The notes beneath the pieces were generated by a model. That model was not told where the DNA came from. It saw nothing but the letters and a program-made list of their open reading frames with translations, and made no database searches. DNA of 36,537 nt from Deltaproteobacteria bacterium (lineage in GTDB: Bacteria; Desulfobacterota; Desulfuromonadia; Geobacterales; Pseudopelobacteraceae): contig JAFLLC010000140.1 in the NCBI GenBank assembly GCA_019162745.1, positions 1-36,537 of the forward strand, written 5' to 3'. Below are positions 25,501 through 32,992 of the stretch, piece by piece. The first letter of the stretch is position 1; every line of letters begins with the position of its first letter. Both the position numbers and the translations under genes were made by a program.

Positions 25501-25776
25501 TTGATATTGGGGGTTAAAAAAGATGTCCTTTTTGAAGAACGAACCATTAAACTTATAGCCGGTGATGTTCTTCTTTTCTACACAGACGGCCTGACAGAAG
25601 CATGCAACAGCAAAGGCGAGATGTTTGACCTGTCAGGTGTGTACAGCCATCTCAAAACATGCCTACATCTCTCTGCTGAAGAAATTCTTGATTCATTTTA
25701 TGCCAGGATTCATGAATTTACCGGTTCTCAAAATCTGCAGGATGATATATCGTTTATAGCAGTAAAAATACTTTGA
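22528..25776 (+). CDS. Sodium/solute symporter-STAC-GAF-PP2C (SpoIIE) phosphatase fusion
   Basis: A 1082-residue inner-membrane protein. Residues 1 to about 530 form an SSS-family sodium/solute symporter with roughly 13 spans (for example YCTSWTFFGSVGKAATTG). Residues about 560-635 resemble the STAC domain that links symporters to signalling modules (ending FTEKTLAGSVGGAAAGAIV). A GAF domain spans about 670-830. The C-terminal PP2C domain (about 845-1082) has EIAQQIQKSFLP, the metal-site VGGDYYDF (about 877), DVSGHS (898), AGHNHP (970), FYTDGLTEA (1015) and QDDISF. Related CbrA-type proteins end in a histidine kinase; here a phosphatase takes its place. A STAS protein and an RsbW-like kinase follow at once, so the fusion probably dephosphorylates that STAS protein when substrate is bound or transported (inference). 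Confidence 0.92.
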   Translation: MNGVISSVAVISVIYTALIFLIAWYAHHRKETGRSIISNPIIYSLSLGVYCTSWTFFGSVGKAATTGIDFVLIYLGPSLTAFSWLFLLRRIIKISKEHNITSIADFLSRRYGKSPWLGALVTLIAFLGIMPYIALQLKAVSTSFFLLSGFQKDPNNYITLASGTTIPIALLLALILALFSIVFGARRLVSSERHEGLIAAIAFESIVKLVALLAVGLFVTYGLFDGFIDIFERFRITNPEKFSQLFTFAVSRNDPNYISTFTLLFLSMGAVMLLPRQFHVMVIENSDVRHIATAMWLFPAYMFLINLFVMPIAIGGILTTGSSSGADYFVLSLPQLAGYRGIALLAFLGGFSAAAGMVMVESIAISTMLLNHIFMPIIVLFTPRTWFPILLINLKRFGILLVVLMGYFYYRIIGDSYTLVNMGLISFAAAAQFMPAMLGGLYWKRGNKAGAISGILLGFLIWLYTLLLPSFSKSGWIPDNLFSNGPFGITLLKPTELFGLTGMDLWSHSLFWSMLFNVSSYIICSILLNQNEQEREQVHKFIGIFGHDESQKRTERKRLSKPVTTDQFVTLMSKFIGESEARRALQLYSNGRNITGDGTISEFELPDLKRFTEKTLAGSVGGAAAGAIVNNFLSDIGSSMEPVYDIFSSVRTNLDQNRESLFVRLKASEIINRTLDLQVIMDDLLRLLVKEFKLDVALIVKKNDEGTFSIVSSQGEKLSPTNPPHLCLKNVPLLNLVYHDKKTHFINDLRLDRAAVTLDPKTDQSYISCAHIPIYREGEPVIAVLSLLSKTIAGLFTQEFIELLSSLAGQLAQAITIVREVEAKQLERSQKEAALLKTARITRDMEIAQQIQKSFLPDSAPSIAGVDIAGRCISAALVGGDYYDFFLRSRQIVDIVIADVSGHSIGAALIMSEVRTLLRAEANSVHTPCAVLETLNNQLHDDLSRAELFITMFYAEYNAETGILSYSNAGHNHPVLQRRDESVPMELDTEGLILGVKKDVLFEERTIKLIAGDVLLFYTDGLTEACNSKGEMFDLSGVYSHLKTCLHLSAEEILDSFYARIHEFTGSQNLQDDISFIAVKIL

Positions 25777-25792
25777 GCGTAAGGGGGATGGC

Positions 25793-26131
25793 ATGGATCT
25801 TAAAACTGAAAACATGGAAGGTGTTGCCGTGCTGTTTGTCAGGGAAGACCGCCTTGATGCAAACAATTCTGAAGAGCTTAAAACAGAATTACGGCGTCTT
25901 TTTGATAGCGGCACGAAAGATCTGGTGATTGATCTTAAGGAAATACATTTTATCGACAGTTCAGGGTTGGGGGTACTGGTTTCAGGTTATAAAAATGCTT
26001 CTATCCTGCACGGCAGTCTTAAATTGTCGAATTTGCAGTCTCAGGTGAAGTCAATGTTCGAATTAACGAGGCTGCAGAGGGTTTTTGATATTTTTACATC
26101 TGTTGATGACGCACTGCAGAGTTATCGGTAA
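25793..26131 (+). CDS. STAS domain anti-sigma factor antagonist (RsbV/SpoIIAA-like)
   Basis: This 112-residue single-domain protein is the switch of a partner-switching circuit. Unphosphorylated, such proteins bind the anti-sigma kinase and free its other partner; phosphorylated on a serine, they let go. The phospho-site motif HFIDSSGLGVLVSG is intact, and the first serine, S56, aligns with SpoIIAA S58. AGGGGG precedes the ATG. It begins 16 nt after the symporter-phosphatase stop codon and is followed by the HATPase gene, completing the set. Confidence 0.93.
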   Translation: MDLKTENMEGVAVLFVREDRLDANNSEELKTELRRLFDSGTKDLVIDLKEIHFIDSSGLGVLVSGYKNASILHGSLKLSNLQSQVKSMFELTRLQRVFDIFTSVDDALQSYR

Positions 26132-26176
26132 TTCCCTGATTTAAAGATGGGAGACAGACGCCGTGACGGGAGACTT

Positions 26177-26605
26177 ATGAAAAATGACATCGACATTGAT
26201 ATCAGAGTACCAAGTCATACTCGCTACTTGCGTATGATCGGCAGGATTGGTGAAGAAGTGGCCAGGGAGACAGATTGTCCGGAAGGAATTCGTGAAACGT
26301 TACCCAGTCTGCTTGCCATTGTTTTGACAGAAGGCGTGGTCAACGCTATAAAACACGCACACAGCGCCGATTCGGAGGAGGATCTTCATGTCCGGATTAA
26401 CGTATCCAAGAAAGATCTGGTGGTTCGTATCTACGACAACGGCATCGGCTTTGACCTGGATGCCGTGCCGAATCACTCCCTTAATTCAAACGGACTTGAG
26501 GAAAAAGGGCGAGGAATATTCATAATTCGTTCACTGATGGACACGGTAAAGTACATACGGTCTAATAACACAAATGTTCTGGAGATGAGAAAGAGTCTGG
26601 CTTAG
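26177..26605 (+). CDS. Anti-sigma factor / serine kinase, HATPase family (RsbW-like)
   Basis: The 142-residue protein is a GHKL ATPase of the RsbW/SpoIIAB type. The N box TEGVVNAIKHA (51-61, N56), the G1 box DNGIGFD (87-93) and the G2 box EKGRGIFII (109-117) are complete, so it should bind ATP and phosphorylate the neighbouring STAS protein. The start at 26177 with GGGAG close upstream is preferred; an ATG at 26147 in the same frame has no ribosome-binding site. No sigma factor gene is in the window, so the released target is unknown and might be a response regulator or enzyme rather than a sigma factor. Confidence 0.9.
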   Translation: MKNDIDIDIRVPSHTRYLRMIGRIGEEVARETDCPEGIRETLPSLLAIVLTEGVVNAIKHAHSADSEEDLHVRINVSKKDLVVRIYDNGIGFDLDAVPNHSLNSNGLEEKGRGIFIIRSLMDTVKYIRSNNTNVLEMRKSLA

Positions 26606-26767
26606 TGGGGTTTCGCCTCCATACCACAATCAGCAAATTCGTTATGTATGCCCCATAAAGCCTGATACTGCCTGCCAGCAGCTCCTCAAGTCTCCTCATC
26701 TGAAATGTCAACAAGGGCGCATAAATGTAAATGCGCCCTTGTTGACCAGATTCAAAAAAGTTATGAA
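26606..26767. terminator. Convergent-gene spacer with 16-bp hairpin
   Basis: Between the HATPase gene and the convergent ferritin-like gene a perfect 16-bp stem (26707-26722 with 26731-26746, core AAGGGCGCAT/ATGCGCCCTT) has an 8-nt loop. Neither side has a strong T run, so it may stop transcription inefficiently or protect the 3' ends. Confidence 0.55.
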
Positions 26768-27259
26768 CTATTCCCTGACAAAAGTATCTATATCAGTTTC
26801 GTGAACCATACCCATTAAACGGGCATATTCAGACTCGATCAATTCATAGTGATGATGTGTTTCCTTGGCATTCAGCTCATAAACAGCTTTAATTTCTGGC
26901 ACATCAATCTTCGCAGCAGTCTCCAACAGAACTTCTTCAAGATTTTTCTCTCGTTCCATTGCCAGTTCGAGCGCTTTCTGTTCACTAAAATCTGCTGTAA
27001 TCAGGCGGGCAATAGTTGAAACCCAGCTTGATTCGTTATCCGGGGCAGCATCCATGAACATATTGAAAGAAGGAATATCCGAGCCTTTATAAATTTTGTA
27101 AAACTGAGTGGCATGTTCACGTTCCTCACTGGCAAGCAGCTCAAAGGTGCGACGCGCATCGGGGTTTTTCATCTTTTGTGCACCAAGCTGATAAAAATTC
27201 ATGGCATTTTTTTCAGTCTGGATGGAGCGTTTGATCGCCTCTTGGATGTCTATACTCAT
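26768..27259 (-). CDS. Ferritin-like diiron (rubrerythrin-type) protein
   Basis: This 163-residue four-helix protein has the paired ligand pattern of the ferritin/rubrerythrin superfamily: E16, E46-x2-H49 (EEREH), E103 and E133-x2-H136 (KETHHHYE). It lacks the C-terminal rubredoxin domain. Such proteins serve iron storage or peroxide defence in anaerobes. The start at 27259 is set by AAGGAGG 8 nt upstream, although the frame extends 14 codons further. The promoter is strong, TTGACA-16-TATTCT. Divergent from ettA. Confidence 0.88.
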   Translation of the reverse strand: MSIDIQEAIKRSIQTEKNAMNFYQLGAQKMKNPDARRTFELLASEEREHATQFYKIYKGSDIPSFNMFMDAAPDNESSWVSTIARLITADFSEQKALELAMEREKNLEEVLLETAAKIDVPEIKAVYELNAKETHHHYELIESEYARLMGMVHETDIDTFVRE

Positions 27260-27289
27260 AATTATGTCCTCCTTAAAATGTAATGAGAA

Positions 27290-27317
27290 AGAATACCACA
27301 TTGATCAAGTTTGTCAA
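27290..27317 (-). promoter_or_regulatory. Promoter of the ferritin-like gene
   Basis: On the minus strand TTGACA (27312-27317) and TATTCT (27290-27295) lie 16 nt apart, 31 nt before the start codon. This is near-consensus sigma-70. Confidence 0.65.
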
Positions 27318-27350
27318 GATTTTGCTCGACGCCACGAAAATCCAAAGCAA

Positions 27351-27380
27351 TTGACATAAACAGTGATCGCCATGTAAAAG
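27351..27380 (+). promoter_or_regulatory. Candidate promoter of ettA
   Basis: A consensus TTGACA (27351-27356) is followed after 18 nt by TAAAAG (27375-27380), 37 nt before the ettA start. Confidence 0.5.
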
Positions 27381-27417
27381 AGATGACTCAATACAGACAA
27401 ATTCAGAGAGGAAACTC

Positions 27418-29097
27418 ATGGCTATTGAACCAAACAAGATTATTTATTCAATGATGCGGGTCAGCAAATTTTACGACAAGAAACCGGTTATAAAGGACAT
27501 ATCGCTATCCTATTTTTATGGTGCAAAGATCGGTGTACTGGGTTTAAACGGTTCCGGAAAATCGTCTCTGCTCAGGATTATGGCGGGAGTGGACAAGGAT
27601 TTTAATGGTCAGGCGGTACTGTCACCGGGATATACTGTGGGCTATCTGGAGCAGGAACCGCGGCTTGACGAAACCAAAACGGTGCGCCAGATTGTCGAAG
27701 AAGGGGTTCAGGAAACAGTTGACCTGTTGGCTGAGTTTAATGCCATTACCGATAAATTTTCTGAACCGGATGCCGATTTTGAAAAACTGTGTGATCGCCA
27801 GGCGCTCCTCCAGGAAAAACTGGACCATCAGGATGCCTGGGATCTGGACTCGCGCCTGGAAATGGCTATGGATGCCCTCCGCTGCCCGGATGGAGATACA
27901 TCGGTAAGAGTTCTTTCCGGCGGTGAGAAGCGACGTGTTGCACTCTGCCGTCTGTTGCTCAAGAAACCGGATATTCTGCTTCTCGACGAACCGACTAACC
28001 ATCTGGATGCTGAAACAGTCGCCTGGCTGGAGCATCATCTGCACAACTACCCCGGGACGGTTATAGCCGTTACTCACGATCGCTATTTTCTGGATAATGT
28101 TGCCGGCTGGATATTGGAGTTGGACCGTGGTGAAGGTATCCCATGGAAAGGAAACTATTCTTCCTGGCTTGAGCAAAAGCAGAACCGTCTGGCGAATGAA
28201 GAGAAGCAGGAATCCGAGCGGCAGAAAACTCTGAAGCGCGAGCTTGAGTGGATCAGAATGTCACCGAAAGGTCGGCATGCCAAGTCGCAGGCGCGTATTA
28301 GTTCCTATGAAGATATGGTTGCACAGGAGAGCGAAAAGCATGCAAGGGATCTTGAAATTTACCTGCCGCCAGGTCCACGCCTGGGGGATATCGTTATTGA
28401 GGCGGAAAAAGTAGCAAAAGGATACGGTGACCGACTGCTTGTTGAGGATATGACATTCCGGTTGCCGCGCGGCGGGATTGTCGGCATCATCGGCCCGAAC
28501 GGCGCCGGAAAAACGACACTCTTCCGCATGATTACCGGACAGGAGAAAGCCGACTCCGGAACTTTCAGAATTGGTGATACAGTTCAGCTGGCATATGTCG
28601 ATCAGAGCCGAGATGCGCTCAATCCGGACAAGACTATCTGGGAAGAAATTTCAGAAGGGCAGGAAGCGATCCAGTTCGGCAAGGTGCTGGTAAATTCTCG
28701 GGCCTATGTTTCACGCTTCAATTTTTCCGGCAGCGATCAGCAGAAAAAAGTCGGGACACTTTCAGGGGGAGAACGCAACCGGGTGCATCTGGCCCGGATG
28801 CTGAAGAGCGGCGCCAACGTGATCCTGTTGGATGAACCGACCAATGATCTGGATGTCAACACTATGCGGGCTCTTGAAGAGGCCCTTGAAAATTTTGCCG
28901 GCTGCGCTGTCGTTATTTCCCATGACCGCTGGTTTCTGGATCGTATCGCTACACATATTCTGGCGTTTGAGGGTGATTCAAAAGTGGTCTGGTTTGAAGG
29001 GAATTATTCAGAGTATGAAGAGGATCGCAAAAAACGGCTGGGGTCTGCTGCCGACATTCCGCACCGTATCAAGTACCGCCAGCTGACGAGGTCCTGA
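27418..29097 (+). CDS. ettA: Energy-dependent translational throttle protein EttA (ABC-F)
   Basis: ABC-F ATPases bind the ribosomal E site; EttA gates entry into elongation according to the ATP/ADP ratio. The 559-residue protein has two ABC domains and no membrane part. Walker A motifs are G42-LNGSGKSS and G359-PNGAGKTT; signatures are LSGGEKRRVALCR and LSGGERNRVHLAR; Walker B regions are LLLDEPTNHLD and ILLDEPTNDLD. The linker between the domains (about 245-300) is charged and helical with SPKGRHAKSQARI. The length and C-terminus (IKYRQLTR) are as in the EttA subgroup. GAGAGGAA precedes the ATG. Confidence 0.95.
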   Translation: MAIEPNKIIYSMMRVSKFYDKKPVIKDISLSYFYGAKIGVLGLNGSGKSSLLRIMAGVDKDFNGQAVLSPGYTVGYLEQEPRLDETKTVRQIVEEGVQETVDLLAEFNAITDKFSEPDADFEKLCDRQALLQEKLDHQDAWDLDSRLEMAMDALRCPDGDTSVRVLSGGEKRRVALCRLLLKKPDILLLDEPTNHLDAETVAWLEHHLHNYPGTVIAVTHDRYFLDNVAGWILELDRGEGIPWKGNYSSWLEQKQNRLANEEKQESERQKTLKRELEWIRMSPKGRHAKSQARISSYEDMVAQESEKHARDLEIYLPPGPRLGDIVIEAEKVAKGYGDRLLVEDMTFRLPRGGIVGIIGPNGAGKTTLFRMITGQEKADSGTFRIGDTVQLAYVDQSRDALNPDKTIWEEISEGQEAIQFGKVLVNSRAYVSRFNFSGSDQQKKVGTLSGGERNRVHLARMLKSGANVILLDEPTNDLDVNTMRALEEALENFAGCAVVISHDRWFLDRIATHILAFEGDSKVVWFEGNYSEYEEDRKKRLGSAADIPHRIKYRQLTRS

Positions 29098-29128
29098 TCT
29101 TGACAAACGGAATAAGTGCGTTAACGAC

Positions 29129-29161
29129 GTTACTTTCTGCAATAAATCCGCAGAAAATAAC
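29129..29161. terminator. Weak hairpin between convergent ettA and the DUF721 gene
   Basis: TTTCTGC (29134-29140)/GCAGAAA (29150-29156), extended by GTTA/TAAC across a C-A mismatch. It lies 31 nt beyond ettA. The T tail is poor on both strands. Confidence 0.35.
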
Positions 29162-29175
29162 TTCTAACGTACTAA

Positions 29176-29649
29176 TCAGCTTTGCTGTTCCAGACTGGTC
29201 CGCATCAGCTCGATAAATGCCTGTCTGGTTTCCGGATCTTTAATGGTGGAGGATTGCGCTTCAATTAACGACAGCTGATGCGGGGTGAGTTGCCGGGGAG
29301 CTGCTATTGTTTCCGGTACTTCTGAGGTCTGTATTTTAACCCTGCCCGCTTTAAGCACTATTTCACTGACAACCTCAGCCCCGAGACGGCTGTTGAGTTT
29401 TTCCTTCATCAGAGCGGTCATGAAACGTAGCTCCTGCATCCATGGCGCACTGGACACAGCCACGGTCAACGTGCCGTTGATGATACGCACCGGGTGCGCC
29501 CGACTGGCAAGTGCTCCTCCGACAACATCCGGCCATATACGCCATATTTCCGCTTCACGCAAACGTTCCGCTAGCCCGAAACCGACCAGACTTTCCTGAA
29601 CCAATCCTGACAATGGACGGGGAAAAGGCATCTTAGGGCGCTTTTGCAT
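29176..29649 (-). CDS. DUF721/DciA family protein
   Basis: DciA is the ancestral loader of the replicative helicase in many bacteria. The 157-residue product carries the family core (residues about 12-100: LREAEIWRIWPDVVGGALA, then TLTVAVSSAPWMQELRFM), a KH-like fold binding nucleic acid. The C-terminal part (LTPHQLSLIEAQSST) resembles no known domain. GGAG lies 9 nt upstream of the ATG. Its first 17 nt overlap the end of the upstream small membrane gene. Loader function is inferred from family only. Confidence 0.85.
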   Translation of the reverse strand: MQKRPKMPFPRPLSGLVQESLVGFGLAERLREAEIWRIWPDVVGGALASRAHPVRIINGTLTVAVSSAPWMQELRFMTALMKEKLNSRLGAEVVSEIVLKAGRVKIQTSEVPETIAAPRQLTPHQLSLIEAQSSTIKDPETRQAFIELMRTSLEQQS

Positions 29650-29899
29650 TTAGCTTTCTCCGGCGGCTTACGGCACTGCCAATAATCTGCCCTGCTACTG
29701 AGCCGCCCAGTGTTAAAGGAATAATATGCCAGCTAAGACCGGCTTTAAGGCGCAGCAGCACGATAAAAGGGATCGGCAGATGAATCAGAAGAAACCACAT
29801 GAAGGAATATTTGGGATAATTTTGACGAATATAACCACATGGAATACTAACAATTAAAGCGAGAATAACCAGTCCTGTAATGATAGTTGCGCCTTCCAT
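29633..29899 (-). CDS. Small hypothetical membrane protein
   Basis: The 88-residue protein is mostly hydrophobic, with likely spans at about 5-23, 32-50 and 56-76, ending in a basic tail (SRRRKLNAKAP). No family is recognised. The ribosome-binding site GGAGCTTTAA precedes the ATG. The 3' end overlaps the dciA-like gene by 17 nt, so the two are co-translated. Confidence 0.7.
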   Translation of the reverse strand: MEGATIITGLVILALIVSIPCGYIRQNYPKYSFMWFLLIHLPIPFIVLLRLKAGLSWHIIPLTLGGSVAGQIIGSAVSRRRKLNAKAP

Positions 29900-30002
29900 T
29901 TAAAGCTCCTTTCCGGGCATAGTAGGAACTCATAACGCTTTTGTCAATTAGCATTACACTGAGGTCTGTATAGTTGAGCTCAAATTACGGGAGATCATTA
30001 CA

Positions 30003-30290
30003 TTGGTTCAAAATGGACAGTTACTTGCGGTATTCAACTCAGCACATCGTGTCATGAAAGCTGAAAGCGTTCTCAAAAATTCAGGCGTGACAATCCTGCT
30101 CATACCAGCCCCCAGAGCGCTTTCAACCGACTGCGGCCTGGCAATTTGCTATAACAGCGATCTTTATGACAGTGTACTGCACTTTCTCACTAGCAAAAAT
30201 ATTTTACCGGACGTTATCTACCTTAAAGAGAGCGATTTGCGCTATGAGCCGGTCTGGAGTCCCAATAACATTAAAGATTCAGGCGTTTGA
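30003..30290 (+). CDS. DUF3343, Se/S carrier-like protein
   Basis: The 95-residue protein matches the DUF3343 family, described as putative selenium/sulfur carriers. The key cysteine lies in STDCGLAICYN (about 38-48). Members occur mostly in bacteria that make selenoproteins or in strict anaerobes. The start is TTG at 30003 with GGGAGA 8 nt upstream; no in-frame ATG fits better. It is a single gene lying before the ffh operon. It agrees with the selenoprotein gene at 9209, though no physical link is shown. Confidence 0.8.
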   Translation: MVQNGQLLAVFNSAHRVMKAESVLKNSGVTILLIPAPRALSTDCGLAICYNSDLYDSVLHFLTSKNILPDVIYLKESDLRYEPVWSPNNIKDSGV

Positions 30291-30404
30291 ACAGATTGTT
30301 GCCACAGGTGTGCATACCATGCTGAACATCACAAAACGACACCAGCCAATGACATAATCGTCCTCCGGCACCCCGCCTAATACAGCTTTAAAAACAAATA
30401 GTTC

Positions 30405-30433
30405 TTGACAGCGATGGGGTGCACCTTTATAGT
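30405..30433 (+). promoter_or_regulatory. Strong promoter of the ffh operon
   Basis: TTGACA (30405-30410), a 17-nt spacer and TATAGT (30428-30433) make a near-perfect sigma-70 promoter 46 nt before the ffh start. It also fixes the start at 30480, because the longer open frame would begin inside the promoter. Confidence 0.85.
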
Positions 30434-30479
30434 GACCCCCTTTTGGAATAACTCTGTATCCGAGGCAGAATTACCTACG

Positions 30480-31850
30480 ATGTTTGACAGCCTATCCGAC
30501 AAACTGGAATCAGTCTTTAAAAAACTTCGCGGTCAGGGGGTAATGACTGAGGATAACATCAAGGACGCTTTACGCGAAGTTCGCCTGGCTCTCCTTGAGG
30601 CCGATGTCAACTTCAAGGTTGTCAAGGATTTTGTAGAGAATGTCAGGCGCAAGGCGGTTGGCACCGAAGTTCTGAGCAGCATGTCACCTGGTCAGCAGGT
30701 AATCAAGATTGTCCATGACGAACTGATTGCTATCATGGGAGGTGGTGAGGACAACTCACTGAACCTCGCTGCAAAACCACCTGTAGCCATCATGATGGTC
30801 GGCCTGCAGGGAGCTGGTAAAACTACGACGTGCGGTAAACTGGGTAACCTGCTCAAAAAGCAGAAACGGCGCCCATTGCTGGTGCCGGCCGACGTATATC
30901 GACCGGCGGCCATTGAACAGCTGAAAACGGTAGGACGCCAGCTCGGCCTTGAGGTTTTTGCCTCATCCGCCGATCAGAAGCCTCTCGACATCTGTATAAG
31001 CGCCATGAAGTTTGCTGAACTGAACGGCTACGACACCGTTATTCTCGACACCGCAGGGCGTCACCAGATCGATGACTTTCTGATGAACGAGCTGCGCGAG
31101 ATTAATGAAGCTGTTCAGCCGCGTGAAATACTTTTTGTTGCTGACGCCATGACCGGCCAGGAAGCGGTTACTATCGCCAGCGGCTTTAATGACCGACTTG
31201 AGATCAGCGGCGTCGTCCTCTCCAAACTTGACGGAGATGCAAAAGGTGGAGCAGCACTTTCCATCAAAGCGGTTACCGGTAAACCGATAAAATTTGTCGG
31301 ACTTGGTGAAAAGCTGGACGCATTGGAAGTTTTCCATGCTGATCGGCTCGTGTCGCGTATTCTCGGCATGGGTGACGTCCTTACGCTTGTTGAAAAAGCA
31401 CAGTCCCTTTTTGATGAGAAAGAAACAACACTCCTACAGCAGAAACTGAAGAAAAATCAGTTTGATCTGGAAGATTTTCTCGCACAGATGCAGCAGTTAA
31501 AAAAACTCGGTTCAGTTGAATCAATCATGGGAATGATCCCTGGTATGGGCAAAATGATGAAGCAGATGAAGGGTGCCCAGCCAAGTGAAAATGAAATCAA
31601 GCGCATTGAAGCAATTATCCGCTCGATGACACCGGGTGAACGCGCTAACCACGGCATTATAAACGGCAGTCGCCGTCTACGGATATCTAAAGGGAGCGGC
31701 ACATCAGTACAGGAAGTCAATCTGCTGCTTAAACGATTTACTGAAGCACAAAAGATGATGAAGATGATGCAGAAGCTTGGCCCAAAGGGTCTACTCAAAG
31801 GAATGGGGGGACTTGGCGGAGCTGGAAAAGGTATGATGCCTTTTCGCTAA
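30480..31850 (+). CDS. ffh: Signal recognition particle protein Ffh
   Basis: Ffh with 4.5S RNA brings nascent membrane proteins to FtsY. The 456-residue product contains the N domain, the GTPase G domain with P loop G108-LQGAGKTT, DTAGRH and TKLDGDAKGG-like SKLDGDAKGGAAL, and the methionine-rich M domain from about 325 (MIPGMGKMMKQMKG, MTPGERANH, MKMMQKLG). The start at 30480 lies after a strong promoter at 30405-30433, so upstream in-frame codons are not translated. It heads ffh-rpsP-khpA-rimM-trmD and further genes. Confidence 0.97.
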   Translation: MFDSLSDKLESVFKKLRGQGVMTEDNIKDALREVRLALLEADVNFKVVKDFVENVRRKAVGTEVLSSMSPGQQVIKIVHDELIAIMGGGEDNSLNLAAKPPVAIMMVGLQGAGKTTTCGKLGNLLKKQKRRPLLVPADVYRPAAIEQLKTVGRQLGLEVFASSADQKPLDICISAMKFAELNGYDTVILDTAGRHQIDDFLMNELREINEAVQPREILFVADAMTGQEAVTIASGFNDRLEISGVVLSKLDGDAKGGAALSIKAVTGKPIKFVGLGEKLDALEVFHADRLVSRILGMGDVLTLVEKAQSLFDEKETTLLQQKLKKNQFDLEDFLAQMQQLKKLGSVESIMGMIPGMGKMMKQMKGAQPSENEIKRIEAIIRSMTPGERANHGIINGSRRLRISKGSGTSVQEVNLLLKRFTEAQKMMKMMQKLGPKGLLKGMGGLGGAGKGMMPFR

Positions 31851-31914
31851 TCCATGTATGGTATGTGTTCAAAAATATAACTTCTAAGAAGCACAAAATC
31901 AGGAGGAAACACCA

Positions 31915-32181
31915 ATGGCTACAAAAATCAGGCTTGCACGTGCAGGCGCTAAAAAGAGACCTTTCTACCAGATCGTTGTTGCCGATGGGCGCAGTCGCAG
32001 AGATGGCAGCTTCATTGAAAATGTCGGTACATACGACCCTACCAAAAACCCGGCTGTTGTTAAACTGAAGGTAGAGAAAGCTGCCGAATGGCTCAGCAAA
32101 GGCGCTCAACCGACCGATACGGTTCGTCAGCTTTTAAAAAATGCCGGACTTCTTGGCAAGTCTCCTGAAACAGCAGCTTAA
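31915..32181 (+). CDS. rpsP: 30S ribosomal protein S16
   Basis: S16 is a 30S assembly protein. The 88-residue product has the hallmark N-terminus [20 protein letters not shown] and [16 protein letters not shown] lies upstream of the ATG at normal spacing. It follows ffh by 64 nt and precedes the KH-domain gene in the usual rpsP-rimM-trmD order. Confidence 0.97.
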   Translation: MATKIRLARAGAKKRPFYQIVVADGRSRRDGSFIENVGTYDPTKNPAVVKLKVEKAAEWLSKGAQPTDTVRQLLKNAGLLGKSPETAA

Positions 32182-32239
32182 CGTATCCTGTATTCTCCGG
32201 TCCGCCGGTCACTCTATATGAGCAACAGAGGATACCTCC

Positions 32240-32470
32240 ATGAAGACTCTTGTTGAAAGCATTGCTAAGGCACTGGTCGATGACCCGACTCACGTAAATG
32301 CGACCGAGGAGACGGAAGAGGATACTCTGGTCATCAGCTTGACCGTCGCCAAGGAAGACATGGGGCGCATCATCGGCAAGGAAGGACGGACCGCCAAAGC
32401 GATCCGTACGATTCTTAATGCTGTATCGACAAAAGACAACAAGAAGGCGATCCTAAAGATTGTAGAATAA
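32240..32470 (+). CDS. khpA: KH domain RNA-binding protein KhpA (YlqC)
   Basis: A 76-residue single KH-domain protein with the GxxG loop in GRIIGKEGRTAKAIRTIL. KhpA proteins bind small and messenger RNAs, often together with KhpB/Jag. It is placed between rpsP and rimM as in many genomes. The stop codon is directly followed by the rimM ATG (no gap), suggesting coupled translation. Confidence 0.93.
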   Translation: MKTLVESIAKALVDDPTHVNATEETEEDTLVISLTVAKEDMGRIIGKEGRTAKAIRTILNAVSTKDNKKAILKIVE

Positions 32471-32992
32471 ATGACAGATCTGGATGAATTGATTCCGGTA
32501 GGCAAGATAATCGGTACTCACGGAATAAAGGGGCTTTTGAAGGTCTTTTCCTATTCCGGAAATATAAATAGTTTGCAAGCTGCTAAAACCGCTTTTCTTA
32601 AAGGGAAGGACGGCACACTTTGTGAGTATGCCGTAAAAAGTGTTTCAGCACATGCCGGCGGCTTTATTATTGGGCTGGATTCTTTTTCCGACATAAATCA
32701 GGTTCTCTCCATGAAAGGATCAGAGGTTTGTTTGAAGCGAAGCCAGTTACCGGTTCCGGATGAAGATGAATATTACTGGCGAGACCTGATCGGTCTTGCC
32801 GTTCAAACCGATCAAGGTCTCGAACTTGGTACACTTGTTGATATCTTTGAAACCGGCAGCAGCGATATCTATGTTGTGCGCGGCAGTTCCAAAGAGTATT
32901 TAATCCCGGCTATTGCCGACGTAATTGCGCATATTGATATACCCGGAAAAAAAATGATTATCACCCCGCTTGACGGCTTGCTCGATCTATGA
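32471..32992 (+). CDS. rimM: Ribosome maturation factor RimM
   Basis: RimM assists assembly of the 30S head by acting with S19. The 173-residue product has the N-terminal RimM domain ([17 protein letters not shown]) and the C-terminal PRC barrel ([11 protein letters not shown] ... [15 protein letters not shown]). The ATG abuts the khpA stop codon and the end overlaps trmD by 4 nt (ATGA), so it is expected to be translated with both. Confidence 0.96.
   Translation: MTDLDELIPVGKIIGTHGIKGLLKVFSYSGNINSLQAAKTAFLKGKDGTLCEYAVKSVSAHAGGFIIGLDSFSDINQVLSMKGSEVCLKRSQLPVPDEDEYYWRDLIGLAVQTDQGLELGTLVDIFETGSSDIYVVRGSSKEYLIPAIADVIAHIDIPGKKMIITPLDGLLDL

Noticed and set aside
27301-27308. TTGATCAA palindrome between the ferritin-like gene and ettA as an FNR site
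   Set aside because: An FNR site needs TTGAT and ATCAA separated by four bases; here the halves overlap.
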